Positions 35,657-43,381 of a stretch of 64,000 nt of DNA are shown here, piece after piece. The position numbers and the translations under genes were made by a program. The stretch's first letter is position 1, and every line of letters starts with the position of its first letter. The notes beneath the pieces are model-generated. The model was given only the letters and a program-made list of their open reading frames with translations. It did not search any database and was not told the origin of the DNA. This stretch comes from an uncultured Bacteroidales bacterium (GTDB taxonomy: Bacteria > Bacteroidota > Bacteroidia > Bacteroidales > UBA932): positions 96,974-160,973 of the forward strand of contig CASFGK010000014.1 of NCBI GenBank assembly GCA_949294195.1, read 5' to 3'.

Positions 35657-36883
35657 CTACTCGTATTTTTTCCTTACAAACCAGTTTTCAGCGAATGAAA
35701 CTCCCAATGTCAGGGTCAGAGTATTTTCCGTTATGGTATTCCTTGTCTGTACCGGGTAGCTGTAACGCTTGAACCTTAATGACCAGTAGAAGGATGCCGA
35801 ATTCCGTACCGGAAATGACATTCCGGCTGAAACTGCCCAGTTCAGCCCGGATTTTCCGCTGACAGAAAGATACGAATCATCTACGGAAGCTCCGAACAGG
35901 AATGATATGCTTTTCCAGTATCTCCGTACATCATACCGGTTCGGTGTCCAACTGACACCGGCGGCAAGTCTGCTCCTGTTCTTGTAATGTATTGTCTCTG
36001 AACCGGACTGTATTCCGGACCATTTCTGGAAAATGTAGTCGGCTCCGACAGTCACTGTCCTGGACGAGTATGATATCCCTCCGCCGATATATGCCGGTAT
36101 GTAATGCACGGTATTGGGCATTACCTTGTCTGCTACATCGCTGGAGTCAGTCAATGCAGTTACACTGTATGTGTTATGCATGGATATTCTCCTTTTCGCG
36201 CCTCCGGTTATGCCGATTGTAAATTCATTTGATTCGCCTGTATGATGCTGATATTGTATTCCGAAATCAAAATAAGGAGTTACATTGCCGGTAGCTTTTC
36301 TGGTCGTGTACCAGTAATCGGATTCTTCACTATGCGTGATTGAACCCATGACAACAGAGCCTGTGATTCCGGCAGACAGGTTTTCGGTTATGTTGAAAGC
36401 CAATGAAATATATGCTTTGTGGAGTCCTCCTGAACCTGTGTGGCAAGTGTTGAATCTTTCATTTTCGCCTTCAATGAATGTGGATTTCCGTATCCTGTAG
36501 CCAACCATTGAAAACGGAAGAAGACCGGCTCCGGCACAAATGAAATTACCGGCCCTGAATCCGATACCGACTCTGTCCAGATTTCCTATACCTGAAACAG
36601 AACGTCTGCCTTGGCCTGAAAACACAGAACTTCCACCATATACTGATATGTCCATAATGAATTTGTGCCGCTGTATCCCGGACAGGGCTGCCGGATTGGA
36701 AGAGTTAAGCGTGTTTGTCTGGCGGATCCCTATCCCGATACCGCCCATTCCCGCATTGGTTCCATGATTCTCCATATCGACACTCCCGATCCCGAATATG
36801 GTATAAGGGGAAGATGAAGACTGGGCATAAGCGGCAATCATGCCGGAGATGCAAAACAGCACAAGGAATACAATCCTATTCAT
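35657..36883 (-). CDS. outer-membrane beta-barrel protein (FadL/PorV-like)
   Basis: 408-aa protein with signal peptide MNRIVFLVLF...AYAQ. The mature N-terminus SPYTIFGIGSVDMENHGTNAGMGGIGIG and the NSSNPAALSGI motif are typical of Bacteroidetes FadL-like or PorV-like barrels. The rest is alternating aromatic/hydrophobic strands and the C-terminus ends in a strand with aromatic residues. The frame opens at 36895 but the signal peptide starts at the ATG 36883, which overlaps the upstream DUF4270 gene by eight bases. Coupling to a DUF4270 lipoprotein suggests they work in one surface complex (inference). Confidence 0.82.
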   Translation of the reverse strand: MNRIVFLVLFCISGMIAAYAQSSSSPYTIFGIGSVDMENHGTNAGMGGIGIGIRQTNTLNSSNPAALSGIQRHKFIMDISVYGGSSVFSGQGRRSVSGIGNLDRVGIGFRAGNFICAGAGLLPFSMVGYRIRKSTFIEGENERFNTCHTGSGGLHKAYISLAFNITENLSAGITGSVVMGSITHSEESDYWYTTRKATGNVTPYFDFGIQYQHHTGESNEFTIGITGGAKRRISMHNTYSVTALTDSSDVADKVMPNTVHYIPAYIGGGISYSSRTVTVGADYIFQKWSGIQSGSETIHYKNRSRLAAGVSWTPNRYDVRRYWKSISFLFGASVDDSYLSVSGKSGLNWAVSAGMSFPVRNSASFYWSLRFKRYSYPVQTRNTITENTLTLTLGVSFAENWFVRKKYE

Positions 36884-38207
36884 TATAAAGAGCAAGTTTG
36901 ATTATCAGCTTTATCCTGTATCCTGCAGTGTACCTGTCTGCAATTACAAGTTCGTCAAGTGTATATCCGTAGTCAGGGTCTATCATCTGCAGGTAGTTCT
37001 TGTTTAACCCTATCTTGCCGAACTGGTCATTGATGAAATCCGTTATGTCATAAGTGTAGTACGTGTCTTCCGGAAACATCATTTCGTCGTAAGACAGGGA
37101 GCCTGTCTGAAGCGTTTCACCGTCATTCCGGACTATTGCGCCTCCTGTCGACACATTGTTTTCATCCATAATGTAGAGATTGAGGGCGGACGGAAGGGAC
37201 GAGTAGTTCTGTTTGCAGTAACTTCCCGGCGCAGGATATACGACGAGTGAAGCGTTGGCTGCCCTGCAGTGGTCCCAGATGCTTCTCAGATTGTTCAGAT
37301 ACGGGAATCCGATTTTTGTGCATATCCCGCACATGCCGGAAACAAACGACATGTTTCCTGTCAGTGTACTGGAAATTTCTTCTTCTGAGGAAGGAAGGAT
37401 ATTCAGGGGAGAGCCCGAGTAATCTGTACTGACATGAGTGAACAGATATGTGGAATCCAGATGAAAGTCAAGGACATGTTCTTCCGGTTCGTCATAGTCC
37501 TGTGTCCTGTAGTAGAGTTTCATCATACATAAGGTATCAGTTCCCTTGAAACCCAGGATGCTGCCTGTGGGTTCTGCCGGTTCGAGAAGCAGACCTTTGA
37601 AGTACTCTCTGAAACTCTCGTCGTCATCCATATCCTCATCTCCGCTGACTGTCTTTTCAAGTATTTCACGGCCAAGTTCATCCGACAGCCTGATTTCTAC
37701 CGGCCTCCCTTTGAATGGATGCGGGTAGAAAGTCTTTTCCGCAATCGCAGTCTGCTCATGACTGAACCTGTTGTGGCTGTACAGTTCATCGTCATCATTC
37801 AGCCCGACTGTCTCGGAAAGCCTGAATGCCCGGAGCGTCATTGGCAGCAGCGTGTCTCCGCAGAAAGTGCTGTCCGGCACCATATATAGTGTAAGAGAGT
37901 CAAATATGACTTTTTCCTCATATTCAGGTGTGCTGGCACTCTCATAATTTTCAGGAGATTTGAATGTCAGGTATGATGAAAGTTCCGTTTTTCCCCAATA
38001 GTCCGATTCCCTTATGCCTGCATATACGGAATTGCCTCCGGATGTCATGACAGAATCAAGTATGATATTTGAAATATCTACTGAACAAGTATCAATCATC
38101 ACCACTCTTTCATTGATATCTATCCAGTTGTTGCCGATTTCCGTATATGAAAGATTACAGGAAGCGGCGGATAACGCGCAGGCGCAGATGATAACGATTT
38201 TTTTCAT
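36876..38207 (-). CDS. DUF4270 lipoprotein
   Basis: 443-aa lipoprotein, lipobox SAASC (Cys17). DUF4270 marks are the N-terminal IGNNW, the MIDTCSVDISNIILDSVMTS segment, GIRESDYWGKTELSSYLTF, and a C-terminal beta-rich part ending RIKLIIKLALYNE. The family is restricted to Bacteroidetes, located in the outer membrane, function unknown. It is followed by and overlaps the barrel gene and is divergent from a kelch lipoprotein, an arrangement I recall from other Bacteroidetes. CACAATGTC stands directly before the start and recurs before the kelch gene. Confidence 0.85.
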   Translation of the reverse strand: MKKIVIICACALSAASCNLSYTEIGNNWIDINERVVMIDTCSVDISNIILDSVMTSGGNSVYAGIRESDYWGKTELSSYLTFKSPENYESASTPEYEEKVIFDSLTLYMVPDSTFCGDTLLPMTLRAFRLSETVGLNDDDELYSHNRFSHEQTAIAEKTFYPHPFKGRPVEIRLSDELGREILEKTVSGDEDMDDDESFREYFKGLLLEPAEPTGSILGFKGTDTLCMMKLYYRTQDYDEPEEHVLDFHLDSTYLFTHVSTDYSGSPLNILPSSEEEISSTLTGNMSFVSGMCGICTKIGFPYLNNLRSIWDHCRAANASLVVYPAPGSYCKQNYSSLPSALNLYIMDENNVSTGGAIVRNDGETLQTGSLSYDEMMFPEDTYYTYDITDFINDQFGKIGLNKNYLQMIDPDYGYTLDELVIADRYTAGYRIKLIIKLALYNE

Positions 38208-38210
38208 GAA

Positions 38211-38412
38211 GACATTGTGTCGGTTTTATGCTGTCAAAGTAAGCCAATACTATCCAATGGACATAAGGAAAATCTTTGAATGGCCGCAAACTGTCGGTGT
38301 ACTGTTCACAGATTGAATCTTCCGGTTCATCGATTGGGTTTGCTCACAGGGATCTGTACCTGTAATTTTAAAAACGTAAACTGCATATCCGGGACAATGT
38401 GTTGACATTGTG
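38211..38412. promoter_or_regulatory. divergent regulatory region with repeated CACAATGTC motif
   Basis: GACATTGTG occurs at 38211-38219 (next to the DUF4270 start) and at 38404-38412 (before the kelch gene). The second copy is part of a dyad ACAATGT-GTTG-ACATTGT (38394-38411). This is the expected look of a shared operator for two divergent transcripts. The kelch side also has TAATTTTA at about 38363 and TGCATTTG at about 38423, weak -7 candidates. Confidence 0.4.
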
Positions 38413-38450
38413 CGGATGCAGTGCATTTGTAAACCAATAAAAAACAAGGT

Positions 38451-39473
38451 ATGGAAAAAAAGAGAAAGGCGGTATGGATACTGTCCGCTATGTCTGTCGT
38501 GTTGTTTCCGGTAATGGCATGTTCGTCTGATGAGGAGGACGAACTTGTAGGCAACTGGGTGAAAGTTTCGGATTTTGACGGTGTTTCAAGATGCTCTGCC
38601 GTTACATTTACTGTTGAGGGAAAGGTATATGTGGCTGCCGGCGGGTATGGAGGCTACAAGTACAGGCTTGATGACTTGTGGGTCTTCAATGAGGATAGCG
38701 GAACATGGACCCAGAAAGCATCAATGGATGGTGCGGCCAGAACGTATGCAGTAGGATTCGGGACGGGCAGGTACGGATATGTAGGCCTGGGATATGATGG
38801 AGACAAATACCTTAAGGATTTTTGGAAATATGATCCTTCTTCCAATTCCTGGTCGCAGGTATCTGATTTCGGAGGATCGGCACGGAGAGCTGCCGTAGCA
38901 TTCTCCGTAGGGGACAAAGGTTATGTCGGGTGCGGCTATGACGGGAATCACTTGAAGGATTTCTGGCGTTATGATGAAGATTCTGACAGATGGGTGCAGA
39001 TAACCAGTATCGGTGGCTCCAAGCGGATGGGGGCGTCGTCGTTCGTCATAGACAATGTGGCATATATCGTAGGTGGGGAAAACAACTCCGATGCCGTGAC
39101 CGATTTCTGGGCATTTGACCCTTCTACGGAGACGTGGACCGAGAAACGTGAAATACGGAATGCAAGCGACGAGGATTATGACGACGATTACGGATCGATT
39201 GCAAGATCATACGGGGTGGCGTTTACAATGTATGGTCTGGGATATCTGACCTGCGGGGAAAATGCCGGTTCCGGAAGGAATTCGACATGGGAATACGATC
39301 CTGTGAATGACCTGTGGACAGAGCGGACATCATATGAGGCCGGAACACGCAGTGAGGCTGTCGGCTTTTCAATCGATAACAGGGGATTTGTCCTCACGGG
39401 CAAAAGCGGCACATACCAGTATGACGATATGTGGGAATTCTTTCCGACGGATGAATATGATGAGAATGATTAG
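38451..39473 (+). CDS. kelch-repeat lipoprotein
   Basis: 340-aa lipoprotein, lipobox VMAC (Cys24), followed by an acidic linker SSDEEDE. Six kelch repeats form a beta-propeller: repeated units of about 50 residues with GYGG or GYDG, DLWVF/DFWKY/DFWRY/DFWAF, then a tryptophan (TWTQK, SWSQV, RWVQI, TWTEK). Propellers of this kind bind proteins or glycans on the surface. It overlaps the DUF4907 gene at its 3' end and is divergent from DUF4270. Confidence 0.88.
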   Translation: MEKKRKAVWILSAMSVVLFPVMACSSDEEDELVGNWVKVSDFDGVSRCSAVTFTVEGKVYVAAGGYGGYKYRLDDLWVFNEDSGTWTQKASMDGAARTYAVGFGTGRYGYVGLGYDGDKYLKDFWKYDPSSNSWSQVSDFGGSARRAAVAFSVGDKGYVGCGYDGNHLKDFWRYDEDSDRWVQITSIGGSKRMGASSFVIDNVAYIVGGENNSDAVTDFWAFDPSTETWTEKREIRNASDEDYDDDYGSIARSYGVAFTMYGLGYLTCGENAGSGRNSTWEYDPVNDLWTERTSYEAGTRSEAVGFSIDNRGFVLTGKSGTYQYDDMWEFFPTDEYDEND

Positions 39474-39783
39474 GTCCGGGACCGGGGAGGTTGTACCGGC
39501 AGTCTTTTATGTATTGTTTGCAGCCATTGTCTTACTGATTGCCGGCTGCCGCAGTACAGAATATGAACTGACTGTTTACAAGGCAGGGGAAGGATGGGGA
39601 TATGATATCTGCTCCGGTGGCAAGGCAGTCATACACCAGCCGTTTGTTCCGGCTTTGCCCGGGAATATGCCTTTCCCTGACAAGGCATCAGCAAAAGCTG
39701 CAGGCCGGCTTGTCAGGGAAAAACTCTCTGCAGGGGAGACCCCGTCACTGTCCAAGGATGAAATATACGGCATCATCAGGTAG
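39466..39783 (+). CDS. DUF4907 lipoprotein
   Basis: 105-aa lipoprotein with a hydrophobic leader and lipobox LIAGC (Cys28). The mature domain matches DUF4907: GWGYDICSGGKAVIHQPFVPALPGN, then FPDKASAKAAGRLVREKL and the C-terminal PSLSKDEIYGI. Possible starts are ATGs at 39451, 39457, 39460 and 39466, all overlapping the kelch gene; 39466 gives the most compact signal peptide. Function unknown; its constant company is kelch and DUF4270 genes (recollection). Confidence 0.82.
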   Translation: MIRSGTGEVVPAVFYVLFAAIVLLIAGCRSTEYELTVYKAGEGWGYDICSGGKAVIHQPFVPALPGNMPFPDKASAKAAGRLVREKLSAGETPSLSKDEIYGIIR

Positions 39784-40118
39784 CCCACACGGTCCGGATG
39801 CATGACTGAAGAAGCCCGAAGTGCGCGTAACTCGCGGACTCCGGGCTTTTCTACTAACTAACTATAACTAATAAACTATGTTTAGTACAAGTTTACGTCA
39901 GATGTGGCTTATTTGGAAATCCAATCGACGAAACATCAGTTTTATCCGTTCAAACGCAAAATATGTTCCGGCGTCTGATCCTGGTGGTCTGCCGACCTTA
40001 TCCCTGGTTTCAAAGATTGTCTTTATCCGGAAATATTCCAGGATTTATTTTAGTACCGCTATTCATGAATCCCAGATTCACCGATAGCAGATCCAATAAC
40101 CAAAATAATCTTTAAATT
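39784..40118 (+). other. 335-base leader region before susC
   Basis: No supported gene. It begins with a terminator, then AT-rich CTAACTAACTATAACTAATAAACT and about 240 bases of leader. A 69-codon frame (39878-40087) lacks any recognisable protein pattern. TTTA (40022-40025) and TATTTTAG (40046-40053) are 20 bases apart and could be a degenerate promoter, giving a leader of about 60 bases. Confidence 0.4.
39813..39850 (+). terminator. terminator after DUF4907 gene
   Basis: Stem of 15 pairs with two mismatches, AGCCCGAAGTGCGCG (39813-39827) against TCGCGGACTCCGGGCT (39832-39847), followed by TTTT. A standard intrinsic terminator closing the kelch-DUF4907 transcript. Confidence 0.75.
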
Positions 40119-43100
40119 ATGCGCAGCTCATTAATTCAATTACCAATGAGGACGGTTGCGGTATCGCTTTTTCTGGCAGCTTGCTGCTCAGGAAGTTTTG
40201 CGGCGGCGTCTTCAGTTTCGGAGAGCTCTTTCATGCAGAGCAGCCAGACAGATGCCGGGTGCCGCGGTATCATCAGAGACACTGACGGCAATCCTGTTAT
40301 AGGCGCTACCGTTATGATTCAGGGAACAACTAAAGGAACCGTTACCGAACCTGATGGCTCATTTACACTTGCAGAAGTACATATCGGCGATGAACTGATA
40401 GTGCAATGCCTGGGATATCAGAACTATACATTCACATGGAAAGGCAATTACGCGAATGTGGTCCTTGAGTTCGATACGCAGATGCTTGAAGAGACGGTTG
40501 TCGTAGGTTACGGGGTGCAGAAAAAGACGAACGTTACAGGTGCTGTCAGTATGGTTGATAGCGAAGTAATAGAGTCAAGACCGGTAGCAAATGTCACACA
40601 AGCCCTTCAGGGCGCTATTCCCGGGCTTAATATTACTACAAGCTCAAGCGGAGGAGATCTGAATACTTCCATGAACATCAATATCCGAGGTACAGGCTCG
40701 ATTTCGTCAAGTGACAGCCCTCTGATACTCATCGATGGAATTGAAGGTGACTTGAATATGGTCAATCCCAATGATATAGAAAGCGTATCCGTGCTGAAGG
40801 ATGCAGCATCTGCCTCCATTTACGGTTCTCGTGCCGCGTTCGGTGTCATTCTGGTGACTACCAAGAGCGGGAAAGAAGGGAAAGTCCGTGTTTCTTATTC
40901 CGGAGATGTCAGATTCAGTACGGCTACACAAGTGCCAGACATGCTTGATTCGTATTCTTTTGCAAAATATTTTAACGAAGCTCAGAGAAATGCTGACGGT
41001 ACGGCGGTATTTACGGATGACTACCTGCAGAAAATACAGAATTTCCAAGCTGGAATGTATACAGATCCTTCGACTCCGGAATACTATGGCTTCGATTCTG
41101 TAAATGCCCAGAACAAGTGGTCCATGTATACCAGTTCGTTTGCAAATACGGACTGGTTTGACGAGTTCTACAATGAAAATGTCCCTTCCACCCAGCATAA
41201 TATCAGTGTAAGCGGAGGAACGGCCAAATTCAATTATCTCATAAGCGGAAGCTATCTCCTGCAGAACGGTCTGATCGCGCATGGCCACGATGAGCTGGAC
41301 CGCTACAATACCACGGTAAAGCTGGGAGCACAGCTGGCTGACTGGTTCCGTGTCGACTATCTTAACAGATGGTCCCGTAAAGTCTATGAAAAGCCGCAGT
41401 ATCTTACAGGTCTGTTTTTCCATAATATAGCACGCCGCTGGCCGACTGTGAATCCTGTCGATCCGAACGGACACTGGACAGAGGGCATGGAAATAGCCGA
41501 ACTTGAGGACGGAGGCGAGTATCATGAATACGAGGACAACTATGTCCAGCAGATCAAATTCACAATCGAGCCTGTAAAGGACTGGAAAATATATCTGGAC
41601 GGAGCCTTGGGGATAACCAACACGAAAAGTACCACATCGAAGTTCCCTGTATATCATTATGATGCGGACAACCAGCCGTTTATGAGGGACTCAGGTTACG
41701 GTACGACCTCATACGTATACGACAACAGATACAGACAGGACTACTATGCAGTGAATATTTATACTGACTATGCACGCAGTTTCGGCAAGCACAACGGAAA
41801 GATAATGGCCGGTTTCAATTATGAAAAATATGTTCAGGATTCACTATGGGGCTCAGGAGAGAATCTTACGACAGAAGATTATCCGTATCTGAGTCAGGCA
41901 CAGGATCAGTTCAAGACCGGAGACAGCTACTGGAACCGTGCAGTGGCAGGATACTTTGCACGTTTCAACTATGATTATGACGGGAAATACCTTTTCGAAG
42001 CGAATGTCAGGTATGACGGTTCGTCCAGATTTGTGGGGGACAAACGCTGGGCATGGTTCCCTTCGTTCTCTGCAGGATGGAATATTGCAAAAGAAAACTT
42101 CTTCAGACCGGCGGCGGATAAGGTCAGCATGCTCAAACTCCGTCTTTCATGGGGACAGCTCGGAAACACGAGTTCAGAATACAATTCATTTTCCGACTGG
42201 TATCCGTTCTATCAGCAGCAGAGTGTCGGCATCGGTTCCGGAGGGTGGCTCCTTGACGGAAACAAGACCAATGTCGCAAGCATGTCATCGATAGTCAGCG
42301 ACCTGATGACCTGGGAAACCATAGAAACATGGGACGCGGGTTTTGACTGGGCAATGTTCGACAACCGTTTTACAGGAACATTCGACTGGTTCAACAGGAC
42401 AACACGCAATATGATAGGGCCTGCACCTGAACTGGGGTCGGCACTTGGAACTACCGCTCCCCAAGTCAACAATTGTGACATGCTCTCCAGAGGATGGGAA
42501 CTTGAACTTGGCTGGAGGGACCAGATTAAGGATTTCAGTTATGGAATCAGATTCAACTTGTCTGACTCAAGACAAAAAATCCTGTCATATCCTAACGATT
42601 CCTACAATCTGAGTACTTATTATTCAGGGATGTATCTAAATGAAATCTGGGGATATGAAACGGAAGGAATAGCGAACTCGCAGGAAGAGATGGACGCCTG
42701 GCTGGAAAACAACATGCCGAACTGGGGCTCCAATTGGGGTGCAGGAGACATCATGTACAAGGACCTTGACGGAGACGGCAAAGTCACAAGCGGAGACAAC
42801 ACCCTTGACAATCCGGGTGACAGGAAAGTTATCGGAAACACCACTCCACGCTACCGTTTCGGACTTAATTTGGACTTCGCATGGAAAGGTATTGATTTTT
42901 CAATCTTTTTCCAGGGTGTCGCAAAACGTGACTGGGCATTCAGCGCGACAGATACGTATTTCTGGGGAGCCTCTGGAGTCGGCATGTGGCAGGCTGCCGG
43001 ATTCAAGGAACATATGGACTACTGGACTGAAGACAACCATGATGCGTATTATCCGAAGCCGATATTCAATGATACAAAGAATACACAGGTGCAGTCTGGA

Positions 43101-43355
43101 TATCTGCAGAGCGCCGCTTATTTAAGATGCAAGAATATCCAGATAGGATATACCCTGCCTCAGAAATGGACAAGAAAGGCCGGAATCCAGTCCTGCAGAA
43201 TCTATCTTTCCTGTGACAACGCTTTCACAATTACAGGTCTGTCTTCCGTATTTGATCCGGAAGCTTTCGGGGGATACGGTGATGAGGGATACGGCTCGGG
43301 AAAGACATATCCTTTGCAGAGGACCATTGCGCTCGGACTCAACATTAATTTCTGA
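40119..43355 (+). CDS. SusC/RagA family TonB-dependent transporter, second copy
   Basis: 1078-aa barrel importer. A long N-terminal signal/spacer (about 1-45) is followed by the carboxypeptidase-regulatory-like domain (GIIRDTDGNPVIGATVMIQGT, about 50-125), the TonB-box-like MLEETVVVGYG, plug domain (ALQGAIPGLNI, SVLKDAASASIYGSRAAFGVI) and a barrel ending in LGLNINF. The pair with the SusD gene 26 bases on is typical of RagAB-like importers. No degradative enzyme is adjacent, so the substrate may be released elsewhere or be a peptide (inference). Confidence 0.95.
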   Translation: MRSSLIQLPMRTVAVSLFLAACCSGSFAAASSVSESSFMQSSQTDAGCRGIIRDTDGNPVIGATVMIQGTTKGTVTEPDGSFTLAEVHIGDELIVQCLGYQNYTFTWKGNYANVVLEFDTQMLEETVVVGYGVQKKTNVTGAVSMVDSEVIESRPVANVTQALQGAIPGLNITTSSSGGDLNTSMNINIRGTGSISSSDSPLILIDGIEGDLNMVNPNDIESVSVLKDAASASIYGSRAAFGVILVTTKSGKEGKVRVSYSGDVRFSTATQVPDMLDSYSFAKYFNEAQRNADGTAVFTDDYLQKIQNFQAGMYTDPSTPEYYGFDSVNAQNKWSMYTSSFANTDWFDEFYNENVPSTQHNISVSGGTAKFNYLISGSYLLQNGLIAHGHDELDRYNTTVKLGAQLADWFRVDYLNRWSRKVYEKPQYLTGLFFHNIARRWPTVNPVDPNGHWTEGMEIAELEDGGEYHEYEDNYVQQIKFTIEPVKDWKIYLDGALGITNTKSTTSKFPVYHYDADNQPFMRDSGYGTTSYVYDNRYRQDYYAVNIYTDYARSFGKHNGKIMAGFNYEKYVQDSLWGSGENLTTEDYPYLSQAQDQFKTGDSYWNRAVAGYFARFNYDYDGKYLFEANVRYDGSSRFVGDKRWAWFPSFSAGWNIAKENFFRPAADKVSMLKLRLSWGQLGNTSSEYNSFSDWYPFYQQQSVGIGSGGWLLDGNKTNVASMSSIVSDLMTWETIETWDAGFDWAMFDNRFTGTFDWFNRTTRNMIGPAPELGSALGTTAPQVNNCDMLSRGWELELGWRDQIKDFSYGIRFNLSDSRQKILSYPNDSYNLSTYYSGMYLNEIWGYETEGIANSQEEMDAWLENNMPNWGSNWGAGDIMYKDLDGDGKVTSGDNTLDNPGDRKVIGNTTPRYRFGLNLDFAWKGIDFSIFFQGVAKRDWAFSATDTYFWGASGVGMWQAAGFKEHMDYWTEDNHDAYYPKPIFNDTKNTQVQSGYLQSAAYLRCKNIQIGYTLPQKWTRKAGIQSCRIYLSCDNAFTITGLSSVFDPEAFGGYGDEGYGSGKTYPLQRTIALGLNINF

Positions 43356-43381
43356 TACTGAATGTTTAAATTTTTATTACC

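Noticed and set aside
39878-40087. 69-codon small gene in the susC leader
   Set aside because: No signal peptide, domain or coding bias that I can see, in spite of an AT-rich start context.
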